A stretch of DNA of 64,000 nucleotides from positions 4,340,001-4,404,000 of the forward strand of contig OZ245815.1 of assembly GCA_965228425.1 (NCBI GenBank). Reading direction: 5' to 3'. Both the position numbers and the translations under genes were made by a program. Source of the stretch: JAJFJD01 sp965228425 (GTDB lineage Bacteria; Pseudomonadota; Alphaproteobacteria; UBA8366). Shown piece after piece: positions 33,475 through 42,045 of this stretch (positions are counted from its first letter, which is position 1; the number at the start of each line of letters is the position of its first letter). Under the pieces are notes generated by a model. It ran no database searches. It had not been told where the DNA came from and worked only from the letters and a program-made list of their open reading frames with translations.

Positions 33475-34476
33475 TCAAACGCCCGGCATATCGAGTGTTT
33501 CCGGCGCGAACAGCTCTTCGACCGTGATCGGGCGTTCGGACAGATACTGCTCCTGCGAATAGCGGCAGATCGCTTCCAGTTCGGCCCGGTTGTCGGCGAC
33601 GCCGTAGGACCAGTAGTCCTTGCCCATCAGTTGGCGGGTCGCCTCCATCTCGGCGGCAAACCAGGGCATGCTGATCTTGTTGGCCGACAGCGACATAACC
33701 TCGTCGATCTCGGCCATCGCGATCTTCTTGGCCTCGACGAAGGCGGCAAAGACGCGGGCCGGCAGCCACGGGTGCTCCTCGACGAGTTCGGTGCGGATGC
33801 CGACGAAATGCATGATCGGGAAGAATCCGGTCTTTTGATAATACGCTTTCTCCGCCGCCGTCGTGTCGGGAATCAATCGACGAACGTTGGGGTCGCCTTC
33901 GAAATAGGCGCGCGGCGGGCCCGGCGACATCACCGCGTCCAATTCGCCGGACACCAGCAGATCGTTCAGGCATTTGTCCGGCGCGATCGGCACCACATCC
34001 ATATGGTCTGGTAGGTTGAGCGGCAGGCGTTCCTTGCGGCCCGGCTTGTTGGTGCCCCCGGTGCGGTAGCGCAGCGTGCGGAAATCCACGCCGTATTCGT
34101 CCTGCAGGATGCCGCGCGCCCAGAGCGCCAGCGTCATCTGGTATTCCGGCACGCCGACCACCTTGCCTTCCAAATCCTTCGGCGTCTCGATGCCCCGGTC
34201 GGTGCGGATGTAATAGGCGTCATGCCGGAAGGCACGCGACAGGAAGGCCGGCACCGCGATATACGGGCACTCGCCGCGCGAGAGCTGCAGCAGATAGCTG
34301 CTCATCGACAGTTCGGACACGTCGAAGTCCTGGCGCGTCACGGCACGGGGAAAGGCGTCCTCGGTGCCGATGGTCACCGGAATCACCCGGCACCCCTCGA
34401 TCCCGACGCGCCCGTCGAGCAACGCCTTCGTCCGGTCATAGTCCCAGCACGCCACCGTCAGTCCGATATCCACCAT
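33475..34476 (-). CDS. 4,5-dihydroxyphthalate decarboxylase-like / type 2 periplasmic-binding-fold protein
   Basis: The 333-residue protein begins MVDIGLTVACWDYDRTKALLDG, typical of proteins annotated as 4,5-dihydroxyphthalate decarboxylase. It folds like an ABC-transporter solute-binding protein but has no signal peptide. Segments ETPKDLEGKVVGVPEYQMT and SGELDAVMSPGPP are solute-binding-like. It may be a cytoplasmic enzyme acting on an aromatic or other carboxylate. It is upstream of a class II aldolase-type gene, some of which are decarboxylases. True phthalate genes are not present, so the substrate is open. Confidence 0.82.
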   Translation of the reverse strand: MVDIGLTVACWDYDRTKALLDGRVGIEGCRVIPVTIGTEDAFPRAVTRQDFDVSELSMSSYLLQLSRGECPYIAVPAFLSRAFRHDAYYIRTDRGIETPKDLEGKVVGVPEYQMTLALWARGILQDEYGVDFRTLRYRTGGTNKPGRKERLPLNLPDHMDVVPIAPDKCLNDLLVSGELDAVMSPGPPRAYFEGDPNVRRLIPDTTAAEKAYYQKTGFFPIMHFVGIRTELVEEHPWLPARVFAAFVEAKKIAMAEIDEVMSLSANKISMPWFAAEMEATRQLMGKDYWSYGVADNRAELEAICRYSQEQYLSERPITVEELFAPETLDMPGV

Positions 34477-34583
34477 GATCTTTCCTCGCGGTCAGTATTG
34501 GCCTTGCGAAACAATCGGGTTAGATCATAGTTGAAGTCCGGCCGGCAAATCACGGCCAATGGTCGTATGGTCGCAAACGTCCG

Positions 34584-35207
34584 ATGAAGAAATTTCTGCG
34601 CCTTTCATTCGCGGGATCGATTTTCGCCGTTGCCTTCGGCGGCACTGTCTGGCTTGGGCTGACGATCGCCGAGCGCGCCGGCCTGGACCTGAGCCTGCCC
34701 TTCGTGACGCGCGAGCCGGGCGGCGCGTTCATCCTGACCGATCACACCGGTCTGCCCTTCACCCAGAACAAGCTGAAAGGGCAGCCGACGCTGATCTATT
34801 TCGGGTACACATTCTGCCCCGACATTTGCCCGACCCATCTGGTCGATACGATGCAAGCCCTCGACAGGCTTGGCCCCCTCGGCAGGAAGATTCAGCCGAT
34901 CTTCATCTCGATCGATCCGGAGCGCGATACGGTCGAGCTATTGAAGGGCTATGTCACCCATTTCAGCGACACGATGATCGGCCTGACCGGAACACCAGAG
35001 CAGGTCGCGCAAGCCGCCAAGGTCTTCGGCGCGTCCTACCGCAAGGTCGACGCCAAATCCGGCGACTCCTATCAGATGGACCACTCGGCCTTGTCGTATC
35101 TGATGGATCGCGACGGAAATTTCCTCACCGTCGTGCCCCCAAATATCGGGCCGGATGCGATGGCGGCGAAAATCCGCGCGGCATTGAAAAAAGCGGGCGA
35201 GGTATGA
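34584..35207 (+). CDS. SCO1/SenC family copper chaperone (second copy)
   Basis: A 207-residue protein with an N-terminal membrane anchor (about 5-27), then a thioredoxin-like domain carrying the copper motif CPDICP in GYTFCPDICPTHLVD and the distal histidine in MDHSALSYLMD. Many bacteria keep several SCO copies serving different oxidases or thiol-redox roles. This one has no PCu(A)C beside it, unlike 7384-7998. It is divergent from the dihydroxyphthalate-decarboxylase-like gene. Its stop lies eight bases from a convergent small membrane-protein frame. Confidence 0.93.
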   Translation: MKKFLRLSFAGSIFAVAFGGTVWLGLTIAERAGLDLSLPFVTREPGGAFILTDHTGLPFTQNKLKGQPTLIYFGYTFCPDICPTHLVDTMQALDRLGPLGRKIQPIFISIDPERDTVELLKGYVTHFSDTMIGLTGTPEQVAQAAKVFGASYRKVDAKSGDSYQMDHSALSYLMDRDGNFLTVVPPNIGPDAMAAKIRAALKKAGEV

Positions 35208-35215
35208 CCGAGTGG

Positions 35216-35374
35216 TCAGAAGCAGAAATGACTGCTGAGGTAGACCGAGCCTTGGGTGGATTCCATGCTGGCGGCAAATCCGGCGACATTCATGTTCAGC
35301 AACACGAAAGCGGCGATTGCGACAATCCCCGCGAGCGCTCCCAAACCGCCGAATTTCACCGTTTGCCGCAGCAT
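35216..35374 (-). CDS. Candidate small membrane protein (52 aa)
   Basis: This short frame begins MLRQTVKFGGLGALAG and has one clear hydrophobic helix (about 9-35), followed by a polar tail ending in SSHFCF. AGGA lies about eight bases upstream of the ATG. It fills the space between the SCO stop and the aldolase gene without overlapping either. The helix could be a membrane anchor or an uncleaved signal peptide. I do not recognise the family. The neighbouring SCO gene might hint at a role in oxidase assembly, but that is only context. Confidence 0.5.
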   Translation of the reverse strand: MLRQTVKFGGLGALAGIVAIAAFVLLNMNVAGFAASMESTQGSVYLSSHFCF

Positions 35375-35446
35375 GGACTTATCCTACCGGTACCTTTCCT
35401 CTTAAAGACTTAATGTGCCGGACCCGTTTCGTCCAGGGGGGCGAAG

Positions 35447-36181
35447 CTATGCCGCGTAATCGGGCTCATCGCGGTCGAGAACGCGCTTCAGCGAAGCGAA
35501 ATGCATCGGTGCGCTGGCACGGTCGCCGGAAGATTGGCGTTGCGTCCGGGTCACCACCTGCCCCGGTAGCTGCCGCAGCGGCAGGCCGGTCTGCCGCGCC
35601 AAGACCTGCACCTGGCAGGCACGCTCCAGATAATAAAGATCGTCATAGGCTTCGGCGACGCTGCGGTGGGTCACGATGATCCCGTGGCTCGCCAGGAAGA
35701 GGATACGCTTGTCGCCGAGCGCCGCCGCCATGCGGTCGCCTTCCTCGGTGTCGAGCGCGATCCCGTTATAGTCGTCGTCGTAGGCGGTGACCTGCGCCAG
35801 CCGGATCGCCTTCTGCTCGCACGGCTCGATGCGCCCGCCCTCGACCATGGTCAGCGCCGTCGCATACGGCATGTGCGTGTGCAGGATGACGCGCGCCTGC
35901 GGGCAGGCCTTGTGCAGGCGGCTGTGGATGTAAAAGGCGGTGGGTTCGATGTCGCCCTCCCCCTCCAGCACCGTGCCGTCGAAATCCGCCAGCAAAAGGC
36001 TCGACGCGGTGAGTTCCGACCAGTGCCAGCCCCACGGATTGACCAGAAAACGGTCGCCGCCCACATCCATGCTGAAGTGATTGCAGATGCCCTCGTTCAG
36101 ACCGTGGCGCACGGCCCAGCGAAAGGCGGCAGCCAGATCGATTCGGCAGGCCTGGATGTCGGCGTCGCTCAACACGGTCAT
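35447..36181 (-). CDS. Class II aldolase/adducin family protein (third copy)
   Basis: A 244-residue protein more distant from the other two aldolase-type proteins in the window. It carries GICNHFSMDVG, VILHTHMPYATAL with zinc histidines and FLASHGIIVT. The NPWGWHWSELTASSLLL segment matches the family's substrate loop. The length fits the fuculose-phosphate aldolase/short epimerase class. It is divergent from purB across 140 bases. No clear operon partner is present, and the small frame at 35216-35374 lies downstream. Confidence 0.9.
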   Translation of the reverse strand: MTVLSDADIQACRIDLAAAFRWAVRHGLNEGICNHFSMDVGGDRFLVNPWGWHWSELTASSLLLADFDGTVLEGEGDIEPTAFYIHSRLHKACPQARVILHTHMPYATALTMVEGGRIEPCEQKAIRLAQVTAYDDDYNGIALDTEEGDRMAAALGDKRILFLASHGIIVTHRSVAEAYDDLYYLERACQVQVLARQTGLPLRQLPGQVVTRTQRQSSGDRASAPMHFASLKRVLDRDEPDYAA

Positions 36182-36321
36182 CGATTAATCCTTTGTTCAC
36201 GGCTTCCGCTTGAATATTAAGCCGTTAGCGGGCCCGCGCAAATATCGCATGAGAGCTTTGCAAGATAAGCCGGCTCTGGCATAACCATGGCCATCCGCAC
36301 ATGACGTAAGAGAACGCCTAG

Positions 36322-37635
36322 ATGATTCCACGCTACAGCCGTCCGGAAATGGCGGCGATATGGGAACCGGCCAACCGATTTCGCATCTGGTTCGAGATCG
36401 AGGCCCATGCCTGCGACGCGCAGGCCGAACTCGGGGTTATTCCCACGGAAGCGGCGGAAGCGGTCTGGCAGCGCGGAGACAAAAGCTACACGGCCGACCG
36501 GATCGCCCGCATCGACGAGATCGAACGCGAGACGCATCACGATGTCATCGCCTTCCTGACCGAACTATCGGAACATGTCGGTGACGAAGCGCGCTTCGTC
36601 CATCAGGGCATGACGTCATCGGACGTACTGGACACCTGCCTTGCCGTTCAAATGAAACAGGCGGCGGACATCCTCCTCGCCGACCTGACGAAACTGCTGG
36701 ACGCGATCGAGACACGCGCGCGCGAGCACAAATTCACCGTCTGCATCGGCCGCAGCCACGGCATCCACGCGGAGCCGACCACCTTCGGCGTCAAACTCGC
36801 CGGGCATTACGCGGAATTCGCACGCTGCCGCGACCGCCTCGAAGCCGCCCGCGCGGAAATCGCCACCTGCGCGATCTCCGGCGCCGTCGGCACCTTCGCC
36901 AATATCGATCCGCAGGTCGAGGTGCATGTCGCCGAGAAACTGGGCCTGCAGGCCGAACCCGTCTCGACCCAGATCATCCCGCGCGATCGCCACGCGGCGT
37001 TTTTCGCGACACTGGGCGTCATCGCCTCGGCGATAGAGCGATTGGCGACCGAGATCCGGCATCTGCAGCGCACCGAACTGCGCGAGGCGGAGGAATATTT
37101 CGCGCCCGGCCAAAAAGGGTCGTCCGCGATGCCGCACAAGCGCAATCCGGTGCTGACCGAGAATCTCTGCGGCCTGGCCCGTCTCGTCCGGTCGGCGGTG
37201 ACGCCCGCGCTTGAAAACGTCGCCGTCTGGCACGAGCGCGACATCTCGCATTCCTCGGTAGAGCGGGTCATTGGCCCGGACGCCACCGTCAACCTGGATT
37301 TCGCGCTGGCGCGTCTGACCGGCGTGATCGAGAAGCTGCTGGTCTATCCGGACGCGATGAAGGCCAATCTGGATAAACTCGGTGGACTGCACAATTCGCA
37401 ACGGGTGCTGCTCGCCCTGACGCAGAAGGGGATGAGCCGCGAAGGCGCCTATCAGGCGGTACAGCGGAACGCGATGGATGTCTGGCACGGCAACGGCGCC
37501 TTTTTGAACCTGCTGAAGGGCGATCGGGAAATTGCCGAATACCTGGCGCAGGACGAACTCGAAGGTTTGTTCGATTTGGGCTATCACACGAAACATGTGG
37601 ACACGATTTTCGCCCGCGTGTTCGGGTCCGCATAG
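36322..37635 (+). CDS. purB: Adenylosuccinate lyase
   Basis: At 437 residues it has the normal length. It catalyses two fumarate-releasing steps of purine synthesis: SAICAR to AICAR and adenylosuccinate to AMP. The fumarase-superfamily signature GSSAMPHKRNP (about 268-278) and the HHDVIAF and TSSDVLDT segments carry the catalytic residues. The N-terminus MIPRYSRPEMAAIW is typical. The remaining purine genes follow from 43325, separated by a helical-repeat gene, the zeta-subunit gene and three catabolic genes. Confidence 0.97.
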   Translation: MIPRYSRPEMAAIWEPANRFRIWFEIEAHACDAQAELGVIPTEAAEAVWQRGDKSYTADRIARIDEIERETHHDVIAFLTELSEHVGDEARFVHQGMTSSDVLDTCLAVQMKQAADILLADLTKLLDAIETRAREHKFTVCIGRSHGIHAEPTTFGVKLAGHYAEFARCRDRLEAARAEIATCAISGAVGTFANIDPQVEVHVAEKLGLQAEPVSTQIIPRDRHAAFFATLGVIASAIERLATEIRHLQRTELREAEEYFAPGQKGSSAMPHKRNPVLTENLCGLARLVRSAVTPALENVAVWHERDISHSSVERVIGPDATVNLDFALARLTGVIEKLLVYPDAMKANLDKLGGLHNSQRVLLALTQKGMSREGAYQAVQRNAMDVWHGNGAFLNLLKGDREIAEYLAQDELEGLFDLGYHTKHVDTIFARVFGSA

Positions 37636-37644
37636 GAGGCGACG

Positions 37645-39564
37645 ATGATGCGCCCGGCGCTGCTGTTCCTGCCAGCCTTGCTGCTTTGCGCGGCGGGCGC
37701 GGCGATGGGCGCCGACGACATACCGTCGACAATGCCTAAACCGGCGGCCAACGACGGGAAGACTGCGGTCGACCCCGTCACCGAAGCCGTGCGGCAGGAT
37801 ATCCTGACACAGTTGCGAATTGCCGCCATTGCCCTAAGCGATCCCGAGGACCAAGGCGAAGCCCTGTCCGGTATCGTCGGCGCCTTCCTGAAACACGACC
37901 GGGTAAAGGACGCGCAGATCGATTTCAAGGTCATCAGCACGCCCCTTTGGAAGGCGCACGCGCTCGTTCATTTCGCGGGATACGAACGCAAGAAGAGCGG
38001 CATCCCGAAGGCGCGCGGCATCCTCCGTGACGCCTCGAAACTCATCAACGACGATATCGAAGGACGGGACAAGGGCCACGTTCTGAGCCTGATCAGTCAA
38101 CGACAGGCTGAATACGCGGATTTTTCGGGCGCCCGGCAAACGGCGAAACGCATCCCCGAACCGTTCGCGCGCGTTGAAAAACTCCTCAAACTGGCGCGAA
38201 TGCAAAGCGGATCGCCGATCCCTGCCACGTCGAAGGATGCCCGAACCTCATTTACGTTGGCTCTCGCGGAAGCCAAGGAAATCCCGGCCGGCCGCGCGGA
38301 ACGCGTCCGTCTGCTGCTTCGAGTGGCGCAGGCGATGGCCGGTCACAAGCAAAAACCGTTGGCGGTCAAGACGCTCGAATACGCCTACCGCTATCTTCAC
38401 CAAGTACGAATCGACGAGCATACGAAACTGCTGGCGAGCCTCGCCGCTGCATTCGTGGATGCCGGCAACACCGTCCGGGCGATGAACATCTTGCGGTCGC
38501 TCAAGCAGGAAACGGAGCATGCCCGGACTTTGGCGTCGATTGCCCGGGCCATCGCCTTGAACGGATCGATCGAAGGGGCGGCACCCCTCTTCTTCCTTGC
38601 CCTCCAGGATCTCGAGGCGATCACCGACCCTCTGATAAAACGCGACCTGCTGACCCATATCATCAAGGAGCAAACACGCGCCGGCAGGCTCGCCGATGCC
38701 TTCACCGCGATCGGGCAGGTCAAGGACAAGAAGTATCAGCAAGGCATGATGTTCGCGATGGGGCAGGTCCTTCTGGAAATGGACAAGCCGGAAGAAGCGC
38801 TCAAGCTCGTCGACTACATTCCGAATGTCGGGATGCGCGCCCAACTCTTCGCACATGCCGCGCGGCACCGTGCGAAATTGGGCGACCGAGGCTCGGCAGC
38901 GGACCTGTTGCAAAAGGCTCTGGCACCGACCGGCATCGACCCCAAACCGGAGATGCTGATCGACGCGATACCGCTCGTCCGCGAAGTACTAACCGAGGTC
39001 GGCAACACGCCGAACCGGAAAGAAATACTGCTGCAGATCGCCGACACTTTGCGAGTGATTCCGGACAAGCCGCTCAAGGTTCCGGTCATGACCCGCATCG
39101 CGCATGCCGAAATCCTCGAAGACAAGAAGGAAGCCGCGGAACGGTCGCTCGGGCTTGCGTGGCGCATCGCCTGGTTCAGCAAGGATCAGGAAGTTTTTCC
39201 GGAGCTTTTGAACAAGATCGCGCGCGCCCAACTGGACATCGGCGAATTGCTTCTAGCCTTCGATACCGCCGCACGAATTCCGGACCGGTTTTCCGAAGAT
39301 CCCGATGTTTCTATGACGCGCGCGGACATCCGCGACCTGCCGAAATACAAAGCGCTCACGGCGGTGGCGGTTGCTGCCGTGAAACGCGGTCAAGGATCGC
39401 TGGCGCTGCGCGCGGCCCGAAAAATCAGCCACCCGTCAGGACGGGCCAACGCCTATCATCAGGTTGCATTGTCCATTCCGCATCGAACACAGGAAGCAAA
39501 GACATCGGCGAAAAAAGGCCGGTCACTATCACGTCCGGATAGTTTCAACAGGAGCTCGCCCTAG
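37645..39564 (+). CDS. Exported helical-repeat (TPR-like) protein of unknown function
   Basis: The 639-residue precursor starts with a signal peptide (about 1-23, LLFLPALLLCAAGAAMGA). The rest is almost entirely alpha-helical repeats. Segments such as AVKTLEYAYRYLHQV, LASLAAAFVDAGNTVRAMNILRSL and QTRAGRLADAFTAIGQV have the small/large alternation of TPR or Sel1-like units. No catalytic motif is seen. A periplasmic scaffold or envelope role is likely. It begins nine bases after the purB stop and may be read through from it. The C-terminus is basic and probably disordered. Confidence 0.83.
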   Translation: MMRPALLFLPALLLCAAGAAMGADDIPSTMPKPAANDGKTAVDPVTEAVRQDILTQLRIAAIALSDPEDQGEALSGIVGAFLKHDRVKDAQIDFKVISTPLWKAHALVHFAGYERKKSGIPKARGILRDASKLINDDIEGRDKGHVLSLISQRQAEYADFSGARQTAKRIPEPFARVEKLLKLARMQSGSPIPATSKDARTSFTLALAEAKEIPAGRAERVRLLLRVAQAMAGHKQKPLAVKTLEYAYRYLHQVRIDEHTKLLASLAAAFVDAGNTVRAMNILRSLKQETEHARTLASIARAIALNGSIEGAAPLFFLALQDLEAITDPLIKRDLLTHIIKEQTRAGRLADAFTAIGQVKDKKYQQGMMFAMGQVLLEMDKPEEALKLVDYIPNVGMRAQLFAHAARHRAKLGDRGSAADLLQKALAPTGIDPKPEMLIDAIPLVREVLTEVGNTPNRKEILLQIADTLRVIPDKPLKVPVMTRIAHAEILEDKKEAAERSLGLAWRIAWFSKDQEVFPELLNKIARAQLDIGELLLAFDTAARIPDRFSEDPDVSMTRADIRDLPKYKALTAVAVAAVKRGQGSLALRAARKISHPSGRANAYHQVALSIPHRTQEAKTSAKKGRSLSRPDSFNRSSP

Positions 39565-39596
39565 CTTTTCGGAACGTCCGGCGACGTTCGAGCCGA

Positions 39597-39920
39597 CTAA
39601 GCCTCTTCGGCGAGCTGTTGTTTGGCCGTTTCGAATAAGACGGTCATCTGCTTTCGGACCGCCGCTTCATCCGCATCGACGCCTTTACCCTGCAGGTCGG
39701 CGACAACCTTGCGCAGCACGTCGTCATCACCCGGCTCGTCGAAATCGGAAGCGACGACATCCTTCGCGTAGGCTTCGGCGTCCTGACCGTCGAGCCCGAT
39801 CTGTTCCGCGGCCCACAAGCCCAGCAATCGGTTCCGGCGCGCCGTCACTTTGAACTGAAGCTCTTGATCTTTCTGGAATTTTGCTTCGAACGCCTTCTCG
39901 CGATCGCTAAACTGAGTCAT
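39597..39920 (-). CDS. ATP synthase zeta subunit (DUF1476)
   Basis: A 107-residue four-helix protein with the DUF1476 start FSDREKAFEAKFQKDQEL and the middle NRLLGLWAAEQIGL. In Paracoccus this protein is the zeta subunit, which inserts its N-terminal helix into F1 and stops ATP hydrolysis. It is restricted to Alphaproteobacteria and so helps identify the organism. Here it is near the purine genes, which I recall as a common alphaproteobacterial location. It is convergent with the helical-repeat gene, 32 bases away. Confidence 0.95.
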   Translation of the reverse strand: MTQFSDREKAFEAKFQKDQELQFKVTARRNRLLGLWAAEQIGLDGQDAEAYAKDVVASDFDEPGDDDVLRKVVADLQGKGVDADEAAVRKQMTVLFETAKQQLAEEA

Positions 39921-40061
39921 ATCAACCTACCTTACATCTTACGGCTTTGTTGGCGGGTCCCACCGGGACATGTCTTTAACTGCATATAACCATCTTTGCA
40001 CCGATTTTCCATATCCCGGGGTTTCGCGCCGGCGACATTTCTATGCTATGCGGAGGCCGAA

Positions 40062-40826
40062 ATGTGCACCGTGACCCTTCTCCGCCGCTCCGGCCACCGT
40101 TGGCCGGTGTTGATCGCCGCCAATCGAGACGAAATGTTGGACCGGCCCTGGGACCCGCCAGGGCCGCACTGGCCCGACCGCCCGGAGGTCGTCGCCGGAC
40201 GCGACCGGCTGGCCGGCGGCACCTGGCTCGGCTGGAACGCAACTGGAGTCACGGCGGCGGTGCTCAACCGGGAAGGCTCCCTAGGCCCGGCGGACGACAA
40301 GCGCAGCCGCGGCGAACTCGTGCTGGATGCGCTGGACTACGCGGATGCGCAGGACGCCGCGGAGGCACTGGCGGCGCTCGACCCTGCAGCCTACCGAAGC
40401 TTTAATCTGGTGATCGCCGACAATCGGGATGCCTTCTGGCTGAGCGGCCGCGACGGCGCACGCACGGTAGAGGTCACGCCGTTGCCCGAAGGCATTTCGA
40501 TGCTGACCTCGGCCGATTTGAACGATACGACCCACGGCCGGATCGAGACCTATCTGCCGCAATTCGAGACAGCCGCCGTTCCCGACCCAGACACCGGAGA
40601 TTGGGCGGCCTGGACTTCGATCCTGCAAGATCCGTATGGTGCGCCCGGCCATGGCACCAGCGGCGCCATGTGCATCGTGACCGACTACGGCTACGGCACG
40701 GTTTCCAGCAGCCTGATCGCCCTCGCCTCGCCCGAAGCGGTCAGCGAGCAGGTCGAGAATATTTGGTTGTTTGCCGCCGGCCAGCCCGACGCTGCGCCGT
40801 TCGAGCGCGTCCCTTTGCCCACATGA
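40062..40826 (+). CDS. NRDE family (TANGO2-like) protein
   Basis: The ATG at 40062 has GGAGG five bases upstream and gives a 254-residue protein starting MCTVTLL. That N-terminal cysteine and the NRDE motif in LIAANRDEMLDRP are diagnostic of the family, whose fold is Ntn-hydrolase-like. Other blocks are GGTWLGWN, LNREG, FNLVIADN and TSADLND. The human relative TANGO2 is linked to lipid or haem handling, but bacterial function is undefined. The next gene, an acyl-CoA dehydrogenase, starts 67 bases downstream on the same strand. Confidence 0.93.
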   Translation: MCTVTLLRRSGHRWPVLIAANRDEMLDRPWDPPGPHWPDRPEVVAGRDRLAGGTWLGWNATGVTAAVLNREGSLGPADDKRSRGELVLDALDYADAQDAAEALAALDPAAYRSFNLVIADNRDAFWLSGRDGARTVEVTPLPEGISMLTSADLNDTTHGRIETYLPQFETAAVPDPDTGDWAAWTSILQDPYGAPGHGTSGAMCIVTDYGYGTVSSSLIALASPEAVSEQVENIWLFAAGQPDAAPFERVPLPT

Positions 40827-40893
40827 GCTACCGGCCTATTTTGTCTAGAGTATTCGACACGATAGAACCCTGCCTAGATCAAGGAACGACCGC

Positions 40894-42045
40894 ATGACGA
40901 CGCCGTTGCATTTCGAGCCGAACGACCTTCCCTCCGAGACGGAAACCCTACGCCAGGAAATACGGGAATTCCTTGCGGAGAATCTCAAAAACTACTCGGC
41001 GGGTACTCTCGCGAAATCCTGGGTCCACGGCGATCCGGCATTCAGCCGCAAGGTCGGGGAACGGGGTTGGATCGGCATGACATGGCCGAAGGAATACGGC
41101 GGCCACGAGCGGTCGGCGATCGAGCGCTACGTGATGGTCGAAGAGATGCTGGCCGTGGGCGCCCCGGTCGGGCTGCATTGGGTGGCGGACCGGCAGAGCG
41201 GACCGCTGATCCTAGAGTTCGGAACCGAGGAACAACGCCAAAGGGTTCTGCCCAAGATCGCCAGTGGCGAGGCTTTCTTCTGCATCGGCATGAGCGAACC
41301 GGATTCAGGCTCCGACCTCGCGTCGGTCCGGACCAAGGCGGAAAAGGTCGACGGCGGATGGGTCGTGAACGGCACGAAGGTTTGGACCTCCTACGCCCAT
41401 AAATGCCAATACATGATCGGCCTGTTCCGCACCGACAGCACGGTCGAGAAGAAACACGAAGGTCTCTCGCAGTTCCTCGTCGATCTCGACAATCCGGGGA
41501 TTACGATCAGACCGATCCACAACCTGACCGGCGATCACGACTTCAATCAGGTCGATTTCGAAGACGCGTTCCTTCCCGACGACAGCATCGTCGGCGCGCC
41601 CGGCGACGGCTGGAAGCAGGTCATCGCGGAACTCGCCTTCGAGCGCGCCGGGCCGGAACGCTACATGAGCAACTTCCCGATGATCACGCAGATGGTGCGG
41701 GAAGCGACGCAGGACCCGGGCGAACGCACCGCCGAAGGCATCGGCCGCATGGCGGCGCAGATCGCGACCCTGCGTGAGATGTCGCTGTCCGTCGCGGGCA
41801 TGCAGCAGGCCGGCAAGGACCCCGCGCTGCAAGGCAGCGTGGTCAAGGAAGTGGGCGTCAGCTTCGAACAGGAAATTCCCCACATCGCGCACGACCTGTT
41901 CGGCACCCAGCCCTTACTGGACGGTGCCAGCGACTATGACGAATCGCTGGCCTACGCGACGCAGGCGTCGGTGTCCTTCTCGCTCCGCGGCGGTACTCGG
42001 GAGATCGTGCGCGGCATTATCGCCCGGGGGCTCGGCCTGCGATGA
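40894..42045 (+). CDS. Acyl-CoA dehydrogenase (subunit 1 of a pair)
   Basis: A 383-residue FAD-dependent acyl-CoA dehydrogenase with the N-terminal helical domain (ETLRQEIREFLAENL), the FAD/substrate loop EAFFCIGMSEPDSGSDLASV and the C-terminal LRGGTREIVRGIIARGLGL. Its stop overlaps the next gene's start (ATGA), and that gene is a second, shorter dehydrogenase. Such coupled pairs form heteromeric enzymes in steroid and aromatic side-chain degradation. Which subunit holds the catalytic base is not clear by eye. The substrate is unknown. Confidence 0.92.
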   Translation: MTTPLHFEPNDLPSETETLRQEIREFLAENLKNYSAGTLAKSWVHGDPAFSRKVGERGWIGMTWPKEYGGHERSAIERYVMVEEMLAVGAPVGLHWVADRQSGPLILEFGTEEQRQRVLPKIASGEAFFCIGMSEPDSGSDLASVRTKAEKVDGGWVVNGTKVWTSYAHKCQYMIGLFRTDSTVEKKHEGLSQFLVDLDNPGITIRPIHNLTGDHDFNQVDFEDAFLPDDSIVGAPGDGWKQVIAELAFERAGPERYMSNFPMITQMVREATQDPGERTAEGIGRMAAQIATLREMSLSVAGMQQAGKDPALQGSVVKEVGVSFEQEIPHIAHDLFGTQPLLDGASDYDESLAYATQASVSFSLRGGTREIVRGIIARGLGLR

